A stretch of DNA of 64,000 nt. Origin: Pseudoselenomonas ruminantium (GTDB lineage: Bacteria; Bacillota; Negativicutes; Selenomonadales; Selenomonadaceae). Under the pieces are notes generated by a model. It ran no database searches. It worked only from the letters and a program-made list of their open reading frames with translations, and was not told where the DNA came from. The translations under genes were made by a program, and so were the position numbers. Every line of letters begins with the position of its first letter. The stretch's first letter is position 1. Location: contig NZ_FNJQ01000016.1 of assembly GCF_900104055.1 (NCBI RefSeq), positions 1 to 64,000 on the forward strand, in the 5' to 3' direction. Positions 36,115 to 44,781 of this stretch are shown in pieces.

Positions 36115-37971
36115 ATGCAGAAGGATTTGACAAGAAATGTTTTGGCTGCATTGGCTTTGGGGACACTGTGCTTTGGCACGGCAGTCTGTCAGGCTGAAAC
36201 GGTGAACGAGGACTTGGGGGATGTGGTTGTTACGGCGGAACGTATGCCATCCTCGCGCATGAGTACACCGGCAGATGTGACCGTGATTACGAGTGAGCAG
36301 ATGGAATCCAACCACTATCAGACCGTGGGCGAGGCGCTGGCCAACGTCAATGGTGTTGTGGTGACCAACGGCAATGCTAACGGCGATTCTGAAGTCATCA
36401 TCAATGGTGACCAGCGTGTTGTGGTGTTGGTGGATGGGCAGCGGCTCAATAATGATCAGGGTTCAATGTCCCGTGCTACGGTGAATTTAGGTATGATTCC
36501 ATCGGTCAAAAATATCGAGCGAATAGAAGTGGTGAAGGGAGCAGGTTCAGCCCTCTATGGCAGTGACGCTGTTGGTGGTGTGGTCAATATCATTACGCGT
36601 AAGGGTACGAAGAACGAAACCACAGTAGATTTAAATACAGGATCCTTTAAGGCACATAATTATGAACTGACCAATCAGGGTTCGGCTCAGGATTGGAGTT
36701 GGTTTATAACGGCAGGCCTGCAGAAGCGCGGCTATTTTAACTATAAATCAGATCATAATTCCAGCACACGCATGCAGAACAGCGATTACAACAATAAGAG
36801 TTTTTCATTGCGTTTGGATAAACAATTGTCTGCAAACGAATCTTTGCGGTTGAACTTTGCACATCATTTGACGAATAACGGCATCACGACTGATGCCAAT
36901 GCAAAGCAAAAGCATAATTATAACTATGGTTCCTTAACGTGGAATTTTAAGGAAAAACAGCCGGTACATGGTTTCCTGCGATACTTTGCCAATTATAAAT
37001 CTACTGATTATATGGGCAAGTTTGATACGCATACGCAGGGGGTGGATTATCAGAATGGCTGGAAGCTGGGGAAGAACAACAAACTGGTGGCCGGAGCAGA
37101 ATGGCATCAGAGTAAATCCAGCAATAAGCAGAGCGGCTATGAAAATAAAAAGATCACTACGCAGGCATTATTCCTGCAGGATACCATGCGATTGACGAAT
37201 AAGTGGTTCTTTGTGCCAGGGGTGCGCGTAGACCATCATGATTCTTTTGGTACACATTGGACACCAAAAGCGGCTGTGAATTATCGGGCTGATAAACGTA
37301 CTAAGGTATATGCATCCTGGGGCCGGGTATTTAAAGCACCAACGGCAGACGATTTGTTTTATACGGTTGAAGGGGAATATATGGGATATCCCTATGCCTA
37401 TTATGGAAATCCCAATTTGAAACCTGAATCTGGGCATGTGGAAACTGTTGGTTTTACCCATGAATTTTCCCGTAAGGCGATTTTGGATGCAAGTTACTTT
37501 TGGAGCAATTTGCATGATGCTATTCGCTGGGTTCCTGAGCCAACTACTGGATTTAATTATGCTACCAATATTGACCTTGAAAAGAAACATGGTATACAGG
37601 TATCCTTTACGGGAAAACCTTCTGAACATTGGTCCTATGATGTTGGTTATTCTTATATTGATGTCGATGCAAAAGATATTTATAACAATAAATTGTATTA
37701 TAGTCAGCCCAATGGTTATCGCTTAGGCTTGCATTATAATTATGGACGTTGGGCGGCAAATATTTTAGGCCGTATGGGCAGTGGGTTGGAAAAGAGCAAG
37801 TATAATTGCAATAGCTATGCAATATGGGATTTCAATACCACTTATGCAGCTACAGATAACGTGAAAGTTTACTTTAAGGCTAATAATATAACCAATAAAA
37901 TGTATTATCTTGGCTCTAAATATCCTTTGCAGGGCCGTTCCTTCCAACTGGGTGTGAAGGTGTCGTTTTAA
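36115..37971 (+). CDS. btuB: TonB-dependent outer-membrane receptor, BtuB-like
   Basis: This 618-residue receptor has a signal peptide (LAALALGTLCFGTAVCQA), a TonB box (DVVVTAE, near residue 38), a plug domain with VVVLVDGQRLNNDQG and RIEVVKGAGSALYGSDAVGGVVN, and a 22-strand beta-barrel ending in an aromatic-rich last strand (GRSFQLGVKVSF). Size fits BtuB. It lies in the cobalamin-riboswitch operon. Codons in the barrel region are more AT-rich than the neighbouring genes. The call rests on context plus size; other corrinoids are possible ligands. Confidence 0.9.
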   Translation: MQKDLTRNVLAALALGTLCFGTAVCQAETVNEDLGDVVVTAERMPSSRMSTPADVTVITSEQMESNHYQTVGEALANVNGVVVTNGNANGDSEVIINGDQRVVVLVDGQRLNNDQGSMSRATVNLGMIPSVKNIERIEVVKGAGSALYGSDAVGGVVNIITRKGTKNETTVDLNTGSFKAHNYELTNQGSAQDWSWFITAGLQKRGYFNYKSDHNSSTRMQNSDYNNKSFSLRLDKQLSANESLRLNFAHHLTNNGITTDANAKQKHNYNYGSLTWNFKEKQPVHGFLRYFANYKSTDYMGKFDTHTQGVDYQNGWKLGKNNKLVAGAEWHQSKSSNKQSGYENKKITTQALFLQDTMRLTNKWFFVPGVRVDHHDSFGTHWTPKAAVNYRADKRTKVYASWGRVFKAPTADDLFYTVEGEYMGYPYAYYGNPNLKPESGHVETVGFTHEFSRKAILDASYFWSNLHDAIRWVPEPTTGFNYATNIDLEKKHGIQVSFTGKPSEHWSYDVGYSYIDVDAKDIYNNKLYYSQPNGYRLGLHYNYGRWAANILGRMGSGLEKSKYNCNSYAIWDFNTTYAATDNVKVYFKANNITNKMYYLGSKYPLQGRSFQLGVKVSF

Positions 37972-38795
37972 TGGCAGATATTTTGCTTGATGTGCAGGGC
38001 TTGCAGGCTGGCTATGGCGGGCGGCAGGTCTTGCGGGAAGTTTCCTTCCGGGCTGGAAGTGGAGAGCTTATCGGTCTGATCGGCCCCAATGGGGCAGGCA
38101 AGAGTACCCTCTTGAAATCCTTGCGGGGGCTTTTGCCTGCTGAGGGGCACATAAAAATCAAAGGGAAAAGTCTTGGCGATTATATTCCGCAGGATATGGC
38201 TAGAGTGGTGGCTTATCTGCCCCAGCATAGTCATGTACCCTTTGCCTTTTCGGTAAGAGAAGTGGTGCTGATGGGGCGCGCCCCGCATTTGCGCTGGTGG
38301 CAGCGGGAAGGTAAGCAGGATGTGAGGATTGCGGACGCGGCCATGGAATACATGGCGGTGACAGACCTTGCGGATAAGCCGGTCAATGCCTTGTCCGGCG
38401 GGCAGCGCCAGCGGGTGCTGCTGGCCAAGATCCTGGCGCAGCAGACGCCGTTGCTGTTCTTGGATGAACCAGCCAGCGGCCTCGATATCTTCTATCAGGA
38501 GGAACTCTTCCGCTTTTGCCGGGAGCTTTGTCAGGCGGGGCGAACAATCTTGCTGGTGGTGCATGACCTGGCGCTGGCGGCGAGGTTCTGTTCCCGGCTG
38601 TTACTGCTGGGGGGCGGTAGGCTTCTGGCTGATGGCAAGCCGCAGGAGGTCTTGCAGACGCAGCTCCTGAGTCAGGCCTATGGCGTACCGGTTTTTGTGG
38701 ATTTTCATCCTGTGACGGGACATGCCGATATCTATACACGGCAGCCGGCTAGCGAACAGCGGCTTTTGCCTTTGTTGCTGGGAGGTGCGGGATGA
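37971..38795 (+). CDS. btuD: Cobalamin ABC transporter ATPase
   Basis: This 274-residue FecE/BtuD-type ATPase has Walker A GPNGAGKSTLLKS, a Q-loop in YLPQHSHVPFAFSVREVVLMGR, signature LSGGQRQRVLLAK, Walker B LLFLDEPASGLD and a switch His in VVHDLALAAR. Its first base is the last base of the receptor stop codon. It overlaps the permease by 4 bp. It drives corrinoid import with BtuC. Confidence 0.94.
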   Translation: MADILLDVQGLQAGYGGRQVLREVSFRAGSGELIGLIGPNGAGKSTLLKSLRGLLPAEGHIKIKGKSLGDYIPQDMARVVAYLPQHSHVPFAFSVREVVLMGRAPHLRWWQREGKQDVRIADAAMEYMAVTDLADKPVNALSGGQRQRVLLAKILAQQTPLLFLDEPASGLDIFYQEELFRFCRELCQAGRTILLVVHDLALAARFCSRLLLLGGGRLLADGKPQEVLQTQLLSQAYGVPVFVDFHPVTGHADIYTRQPASEQRLLPLLLGGAG

Positions 38796-39811
38796 GAAAG
38801 CATTTTATCGGCGTATTGGCGGGGATGCTGGTACTCCTATGCCTGTTGATTGTTCTGTCCCTTAGCTGGGGGCAGATGGCGATTCCCTTTTCTCATGTAA
38901 TCGATGCGTTAGGCAGTGTTGTCGGCATCGCGCCCGCGCATGGACTGACACCCAATGAGGAGGCCGTAATCTGGCATATCCGCCTGCCCCGTACATTGGT
39001 GGGCCTGCTCACTGGTGCGGCTTTGGCGGCGGCTGGGGCCGCCCTGCAGGGGCTCTTTGCTAATCCGTTGGCTGATCCCGCGATTATCGGCGTGTCCAGT
39101 GGAGCTTCAGTGGGCGCAATCGTGGCGATTGCCACGGGACTTTCGGCGGCGACCATGTTTGCCCTGCCGGTCTGTGCCCTGCTGGGGGCTTTGCTGGCGG
39201 TCAGTCTGACCATCGCACTGGCCTTTCGCCGGGGAAGGATTCCCGTGCTGACGCTTTTGCTGGCCGGTGTGGTGGTCGGCATGTTCTTGGCGGCGGTATC
39301 GGCGATGCTATTGACGGCAGTCAGCGAGAACAAATTACAGGAATACCTGTTCTGGACCATCGGCGGCCTTGACTATCGCCGCTGGGAACATGTATGGCTG
39401 GGGCTTTTCCCGATTGTCATCAGTGTGGGCTCTATCTGCCTGCTGGCACGGCAGCTCAATATCCTGTCCTTGGGTGAAACGGAGGCCAGGGCCGTAGGTT
39501 TGCCGGTAATCCGGTTCCGCCTGATTCTCCTGTTCCTCGCGGCGCTTGCCACAGCAACGGGCGTCTGCATCAGCGGCAATATCGGCTTCGTCGGGCTGGT
39601 CGTGCCGCATATGCTGCGCATGCTGATTGGTCCCGACCATCGACGCCTGTTGCCGGCAAGTGTTTTGGCCGGTGGCATCTTCCTGCTTTTCTGTGATATT
39701 GTGGGCCGGGTGCTTCTGTCCGGCACGGAGATTCGCGTGGGTATCATGACAGCCTTTATCGGCACGCCGTATTTTTTGTATCTGTTGCGCAAGCAGCAGC
39801 GAATGGAGTAG
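38792..39811 (+). CDS. btuC: Cobalamin ABC transporter permease (FecCD family)
   Basis: This 339-residue inner-membrane permease has about ten hydrophobic helices. FecCD-family signatures are IWHIRLPRTLVGLLTGAALA, GLFANPLADPAIIGVSSGAS and GFVGLVVPHMLRMLIG. It pairs with the ATPase (4-bp overlap) and takes substrate from BtuF. It is intact and of normal length. Confidence 0.95.
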   Translation: MRKHFIGVLAGMLVLLCLLIVLSLSWGQMAIPFSHVIDALGSVVGIAPAHGLTPNEEAVIWHIRLPRTLVGLLTGAALAAAGAALQGLFANPLADPAIIGVSSGASVGAIVAIATGLSAATMFALPVCALLGALLAVSLTIALAFRRGRIPVLTLLLAGVVVGMFLAAVSAMLLTAVSENKLQEYLFWTIGGLDYRRWEHVWLGLFPIVISVGSICLLARQLNILSLGETEARAVGLPVIRFRLILLFLAALATATGVCISGNIGFVGLVVPHMLRMLIGPDHRRLLPASVLAGGIFLLFCDIVGRVLLSGTEIRVGIMTAFIGTPYFLYLLRKQQRME

Positions 39812-39817
39812 ATGTGA

Positions 39818-40459
39818 ATGGAAAATATCGTTGCAGGGCTGGAACTCTTTCAAAAGGGCGGCCTGGTTATGTATGTACTGCTCTTATGCTCTTTATTTGT
39901 TATGGCTATCGGTTTGGAACGCTTCCAATATTTCCGCCGTATGGATTCAGGACGTGGCTTTGCCCGGTCATTTGCGGAGCTTATGGGCGCGGATGATTAT
40001 GCGGGGGCGATGCGGCTGGCACAGGAATCTTCCGGCAATATGGCAGAAATCGTAGTGCAGGCCGCAGAGCGGGCCACTGGAGGGCAGGAAGTCAGCAGCT
40101 TCATGGAGATTCAGTCCGGTGTGGCGCTGGCACGTTTTAGGCGGCGCCTGTATTACCTCAATGTCATTGTGACCATGGCACCACTGTTGGGGCTTTTGGG
40201 AACCATCAGCGGCATGATTTCGGCTTTCAGTGTCTTCAATGTGCAGTCGGCACAGGCTGCAGCCATTACCGGCGGTGTTGGTGAAGCTTTGATTGCCACG
40301 GCCTTTGGCCTCTGTGTTGCCATCATGGCTTTGGCCGTACATGCCTTTTTCGTGCAATGGGTGGAAAATATCGTCACGGATATGGAGCAGGTTTTTTCTC
40401 TGGTCGAGGCCAGACAGGCTGAACTGATAAAGGCGGGTGCCGCTTATGCGTTTGCGTGA
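39818..40459 (+). CDS. exbB: ExbB/TolQ-type proton channel protein
   Basis: This 213-residue MotA/TolQ/ExbB protein has three membrane helices: near 16-36, near 110-130 (LLGLLGTISGMISAF signature) and near 150-175. It forms the pentameric channel that, with ExbD, energises TonB. It begins 6 bp after btuC and overlaps exbD by 14 bp. Placement inside a B12 operon suggests a dedicated energiser for the two receptors here. Confidence 0.93.
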   Translation: MENIVAGLELFQKGGLVMYVLLLCSLFVMAIGLERFQYFRRMDSGRGFARSFAELMGADDYAGAMRLAQESSGNMAEIVVQAAERATGGQEVSSFMEIQSGVALARFRRRLYYLNVIVTMAPLLGLLGTISGMISAFSVFNVQSAQAAAITGGVGEALIATAFGLCVAIMALAVHAFFVQWVENIVTDMEQVFSLVEARQAELIKAGAAYAFA

Positions 40460-40859
40460 CCGCCGCCATATGGAAAAGCCGGATATCATCATCATTCCGA
40501 TGATCGATATCATGTTTTTCCTGCTCGTGTTCTTCATGCTCAGCACGCTCTACATGGTGAATCTCAAGACTGTGGATATCCATATGCCGCAGGCAGCGCA
40601 TGCAGAGACGCAGCTCAAGGTGACCTATGTGGTCACGATGAAGGACGACGGCAGTCTGTGGCTTGAGGATAAGCCCATTGCCGAGCAGGAATTATTGCAA
40701 AGAGTGGCACAGCAGCAGGCAAATAACCCACAGTTTGCCGTGGTAGTGCGGGCTGATCAGAAGCTGGATTACGGCATGGTCATGGGCCTGCTGGACAAGA
40801 TAAAAGGTGCTGGTGTGACCAAGGTTGGCTTGGCTGCGGCCAGTGCCGGAGGGCAGTGA
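40446..40859 (+). CDS. exbD: ExbD/TolR biopolymer transport protein
   Basis: This 137-residue protein has one N-terminal membrane helix (IIIIPMIDIMFFLLVFFMLST) carrying the conserved protonatable Asp in PMIDI. A periplasmic domain (about 40-137) with VVVRADQKLDYGMVMGLLDKIK follows. ATG 40446 lies within the end of exbB, so the two are co-translated. It supplies the proton path with ExbB. Confidence 0.93.
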   Translation: MRLRDRRHMEKPDIIIIPMIDIMFFLLVFFMLSTLYMVNLKTVDIHMPQAAHAETQLKVTYVVTMKDDGSLWLEDKPIAEQELLQRVAQQQANNPQFAVVVRADQKLDYGMVMGLLDKIKGAGVTKVGLAAASAGGQ

Positions 40860-40860
40860 G

Positions 40861-41664
40861 ATGCGGCAGGAACAAAAGGCAGAACTAAAAGCCTGGGCCT
40901 TTTCGCTGGGCCTGCATGGTGTCCTATTTGTGCTGGTGGCGTTGAGCGGCTTGTTCCTGCTGGTCAAACCGGTACAGGAGGCAGAACCGGTAGAGGTGGC
41001 GCTGTTAGAAGATGATGGTGCTGCTGGTGGCGGCAATGCAGGCGGAGGCAGTCCGGCACCAGCGCAAATTCCTGCTGTCCCGCCTATGGAAGTTACCATG
41101 CCCACGCAGAACCTGCCGCAGATTCAGGAAAGCTACACGCAGGAGCCACAGAAACAGCAGGAGTATCGCCGGCAGCATCAACAGGCTGCAGAGAACGTTG
41201 CAACGGCCACTGCCGCCAATATAGGGAACACGGCAGGGGCCAATAAGACGGATGCCGGTGGAGCGGGCAATGGCAAAGGTACGGCGGCTGGTGCTGGCCA
41301 AGCCGGCCAGGGAACAGGCAGTGGGGCCGGTTCAGGCTCCAGTACCGGCAATGGCAGTGGAACTGGTGCAGGAAATCACCCTGCCAGCAGTGAGCGTGTG
41401 GCAGCACGCTGTACCTACCGCCCGAGTCCTGCCTATCCGGAAAGCCTGCGTCAGCAGGGTGTGGAAGGCTCGGTGCGGGTGCTGATCCTGGTGGCCGAGG
41501 ACGATTCCATCGAAGCGGTGGAAGTGGTGAAATCCTCCGGTTATCCCGCTATGGATGCTGCGGCGGTCAGTGCCGCCCGCGGCTGCCGCTTCCAGATGAA
41601 TGGCCGTCGGGGCCGCTATACCACAACTTATGGCTTCCAGCTCACCGATGGTGATGATTGGTAA
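40861..41664 (+). CDS. tonB: TonB energy-transducing protein
   Basis: This 267-residue protein has a membrane anchor (residues about 17-38, with SLGLH containing the conserved Ser and His) and a C-terminal TonB domain (about 183-267; RPSPAYPESLRQQGVEGSV and SSGYPAMDAAAV). The linker (about 125-180) is Gly/Ala/Ser/Thr/Asn-rich instead of the usual Pro-Glu/Pro-Lys repeat, with only a short Pro part near 60-95. It starts 1 bp after exbD. It should contact the TonB boxes of the two receptors encoded on either side. Confidence 0.9.
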   Translation: MRQEQKAELKAWAFSLGLHGVLFVLVALSGLFLLVKPVQEAEPVEVALLEDDGAAGGGNAGGGSPAPAQIPAVPPMEVTMPTQNLPQIQESYTQEPQKQQEYRRQHQQAAENVATATAANIGNTAGANKTDAGGAGNGKGTAAGAGQAGQGTGSGAGSGSSTGNGSGTGAGNHPASSERVAARCTYRPSPAYPESLRQQGVEGSVRVLILVAEDDSIEAVEVVKSSGYPAMDAAAVSAARGCRFQMNGRRGRYTTTYGFQLTDGDDW

Positions 41665-41698
41665 TATATTTAGAGAATTTAGGGAAGGGTGTTATTTT

Positions 41699-43705
41699 TT
41701 GAAAAAGGATGCAAAACATTTGTCGAAGCAGATAGCTTTAGCTTTGACTGCTATGGTGCTGGCCAGTGGCTATTCAGTGACGGAAGCCGCTGACAACCAG
41801 ACCGTGGAGGAAAACTTAGGCGATGTGGTGGTCACGGCCACCCGCAGCCATAAGCGGGAGGTCGATACTCCGGCGGCTACAGAGGTTATTACAGCACAGG
41901 AAATCAAAGAATCTGGCGCTCAGACGGCAGGAGATGCCTTGGCGAAAGTAGACGGCATTGCTTATGGTGCTTTTGGTCAGAATGGTGCGGCCATGGGAAC
42001 GATGGCTAACGACGTCAATATCCGTGGCGTTGATAATGGCACTTTGGTACTCGTGAATGGAAATCCGATTTCCTGGCGTGGCAAATATGACCTGTCCGCG
42101 ATTCCAGCGGATACGATAGAACGCATCGAGGTGGTCAAGGGCAGCGGTTCCGTGCTCTATGGCAGCGAGGCGATGGCCGGTGTGGTCAATATCATTACGA
42201 AGAAAAAAGCGGCTAACACAGTGACGGCTGGTATTGGTAATTCCGGGCAGCAACATTATGCATTAAATGTCGGTGATGATCGTTTGGCGGTCCATTATAA
42301 TTTTAGCAATTGGAAGCATGGTGTGGATGTCAGCAAGACGAATATTTTATTAGGGCAAACGCGCACCAATGTGAACCATGTGAAAAAACAGGGAGCAGGA
42401 ATCAGCTATAGCCTGACTAAGAATCTGGATTTCTTGTATAATTATTATGAAACCGAATCAAAATATGATCGTTGGGTAACGGATGTAACTCGTGCTGAAG
42501 CTGTAGCCAAGGTGGGAGATTTATTTAATAGCCGCAAGTATGAAACCAAGCGTCATATAACCCAGCTCAATTATCATGACAAGAATTGGAAAGCCAGCCT
42601 CTATTGGAACGATGGTACGGTAGAATCCCATGGGCCAACAAATTATAAAAAAGATGGGACTTTGACTGAGGCAGGGGCTGTTCAACGAAATCCAAAGCAA
42701 ACAGATTATGATGTTTTTTATAATACGAGAGAAAAAAATATAACTTATGGTCTTGATTTTCAGCGCCGTTGGAAAGTTTCACCTCGTACAGCCTGGATCG
42801 GCGGCATGAGTCTGCAAAAAGAGCGTTATCAAAAATTAGCTGCTTATAGTACGCCGAAAGCTGAAAAATATACACGCAACAATTGGGCTGCTTTTGCGCA
42901 ACTGGAGCAGAAATTTGATGATAAGAATACTGGCATTTTTGGTGTGCGAGAAACATGGACTACGGGTGCATGGCGTTCGCAGAATTATAATAATCTCAGC
43001 GCATCAGGGCAGTGGCTGCATAAAATGGATAAAGCCAACAATCTTTATGTAAGCGTTGCACAGTCTTTTATTATGCCGACATTTTCTGAAATGTATTGTG
43101 CGACAGGCGCAGGAAATCCTAATCCGGATCTAAAACCGCAGAAGGGCATCAACTATGAAACGGGTTGGAAACAGAATCATCATAACCATCATTGGAAGGC
43201 GGCTGTTTTCCATATGGATATCGAGGACAACATTGATGCAAGTTGGGATGATAAAAAAAGCCGATACACATACAAAAATGAGGATTTTCGTAATACGGGG
43301 ATTGAATTGGCCTGTGATATCAAGAGCCAGCGTCCGCTATCCTATCATTGGGGCGCAACCTGGCAGAATCCCGAATCCAAGAATGCCAAGAAAGGCTATT
43401 GGGATAGGAAGTTTGGCAAAGTACAGCTGACTGGCGGCATTACCTATAAAAAGAGCAAGCTGACCTCGAACCTGTCTGGTTCCTATCTCTGCAACCGAGT
43501 GCAGACGCCATCGGCAGAGCATTCCTTCAAAGCAAAACCTTATTTCCTTACCACCTGGCACACCAGTTACAAGCCGGATGCCGCGCAGGAAATCACTTTA
43601 ACGATTAAAAATGTCCTGAATCGTCACGACGTGATTTCCCATTCGTCATCCACATATTATGATGCACCCGCCAGCTATATGCTGAACTACACATACAAAT
43701 TCTAA
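41699..43705 (+). CDS. Second TonB-dependent receptor, BtuB-like
   Basis: This 668-residue outer-membrane receptor starts at TTG 41699 (GGGAAGGG 9 bases upstream), because the signal peptide (QIALALTAMVLASGYSVTEA) follows directly. The TonB box DVVVTATRS matches that of the first receptor. The plug has DVNIRGVDNGTLVLVNGNPIS and RIEVVKGSGSVLYGSEAMAGVVN. The barrel ends in ASYMLNYTYKF. It closes the riboswitch operon and is the second receptor in it, so it may take a different corrinoid or precursor. A haem, siderophore or metal ligand cannot be excluded. Confidence 0.88.
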   Translation: MKKDAKHLSKQIALALTAMVLASGYSVTEAADNQTVEENLGDVVVTATRSHKREVDTPAATEVITAQEIKESGAQTAGDALAKVDGIAYGAFGQNGAAMGTMANDVNIRGVDNGTLVLVNGNPISWRGKYDLSAIPADTIERIEVVKGSGSVLYGSEAMAGVVNIITKKKAANTVTAGIGNSGQQHYALNVGDDRLAVHYNFSNWKHGVDVSKTNILLGQTRTNVNHVKKQGAGISYSLTKNLDFLYNYYETESKYDRWVTDVTRAEAVAKVGDLFNSRKYETKRHITQLNYHDKNWKASLYWNDGTVESHGPTNYKKDGTLTEAGAVQRNPKQTDYDVFYNTREKNITYGLDFQRRWKVSPRTAWIGGMSLQKERYQKLAAYSTPKAEKYTRNNWAAFAQLEQKFDDKNTGIFGVRETWTTGAWRSQNYNNLSASGQWLHKMDKANNLYVSVAQSFIMPTFSEMYCATGAGNPNPDLKPQKGINYETGWKQNHHNHHWKAAVFHMDIEDNIDASWDDKKSRYTYKNEDFRNTGIELACDIKSQRPLSYHWGATWQNPESKNAKKGYWDRKFGKVQLTGGITYKKSKLTSNLSGSYLCNRVQTPSAEHSFKAKPYFLTTWHTSYKPDAAQEITLTIKNVLNRHDVISHSSSTYYDAPASYMLNYTYKF

Positions 43706-43724
43706 GCGGAACAGAATAAACAAG

Positions 43725-43759
43725 AAACCGCACATGGCAGCAGGCTGTGTGCGGTTTTT
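43725..43759 (+). terminator. Terminator closing the B12 uptake operon
   Basis: AAACCGCACA and TGTGCGGTTT form a perfect 10-bp stem, followed by TT and G. It lies 33 bp before cas1 and insulates the CRISPR locus. Confidence 0.9.
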
Positions 43760-43791
43760 GTCGAACATAATAGAAAAAGGGGGCAGGAAAG

Positions 43792-44781
43792 ATGCAGGGA
43801 TTGACACCAACGGAGCTGAAGGCCATCTTGTTTTCCAAGCGGGCCAATGTGTATTATCTGGAAAAATGCCGCGTCATGCAGAAAGATGGGCGTGTGCTCT
43901 ATCTGACGGAAGGGAAAAAGGCCAATCAATATTGGAATATCCCCATTGCCAATACGACGGTAATCCTTTTGGGAACAGGTACGTCCATAACGCAGGCGGC
44001 CGTGCGGATGCTGGCCGGTGCAGGTGTGCTGGTCGGTTTTTGCGGTGGCGGAGGTACGCCTTTATTGGCCGGGACAGAGATTGAATGGCTGAACCCACAA
44101 AGCGAGTATCGGCCCACACAGTATGTACAGGGCTGGATGGCCTTCTGGTTTGAGGAAGATAAGCGCCTGCAGGCGGCCAAGAATTTTCAGCATAAACGCT
44201 GCGATTTCTTGGCAAAGGTCTGGGGGAAAGACCGGGATTTGCAGGGAGAAGGTTTCTTTGCGGATGACAGGGAGATAGAAGGCGCATTGAAGGGCTTTCG
44301 CCAGCGCATTGAGAGTGCAGGAAATGTGACAGAATTATTGGCGGCAGAAGCTAACTTTGCCAAGCAATTATATAAATATGCTGTGCAGCGGACAGAGTAT
44401 GGAGAATTCACCCGCGACGCAGACGCAACGGATATCGCAAATGTTTTCCTGAATCACGGCAATTATCTGGCGTATGGAATGGCGGCCTCGGCTTTGTGGG
44501 TGTTGGGGATTCCCCATGGTTTTGCCGTCATGCATGGCAAGACGCGGCGGGGAGCGCTGGTCTTTGATGTGGCGGATTTGATAAAGGATGCGATTGTTTT
44601 GCCGGGAGCGTTTATCTGTGCAAGGAATGGCTTGGAAAATCAGGAGTTTCGGGAGTATTGCCTGCAAAAGTTCACCGAGCATAAGGTTTTGGAATTTATG
44701 TATGACACCATAGAGAAGCAGAGCTTGCAATGGTATAAGGGGGCTGGAAGCAATGATGGTGATATTTACCAGTCAGAGTGA
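43792..44781 (+). CDS. cas1: CRISPR-associated endonuclease Cas1, type I-F
   Basis: This 329-residue Cas1f integrates new spacers together with Cas2. The I-F signature is visible: an N-terminal LTPTELKAILFSKRANVYYLE, then LLGTGTSITQAAVRMLAGAGV and GFCGGGGTP. The metal-binding residues sit in the C-terminal helical domain: Glu in LLAAEANFAKQLYKY, His in GIPHGFAVMHGKTRRGAL, and Asp in FDVADLIKDA. GGGGGCAGGAAAG precedes ATG 43792. It overlaps cas2-3 by 29 bp. All catalytic positions look intact, so adaptation should be possible. Confidence 0.95.
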   Translation: MQGLTPTELKAILFSKRANVYYLEKCRVMQKDGRVLYLTEGKKANQYWNIPIANTTVILLGTGTSITQAAVRMLAGAGVLVGFCGGGGTPLLAGTEIEWLNPQSEYRPTQYVQGWMAFWFEEDKRLQAAKNFQHKRCDFLAKVWGKDRDLQGEGFFADDREIEGALKGFRQRIESAGNVTELLAAEANFAKQLYKYAVQRTEYGEFTRDADATDIANVFLNHGNYLAYGMAASALWVLGIPHGFAVMHGKTRRGALVFDVADLIKDAIVLPGAFICARNGLENQEFREYCLQKFTEHKVLEFMYDTIEKQSLQWYKGAGSNDGDIYQSE

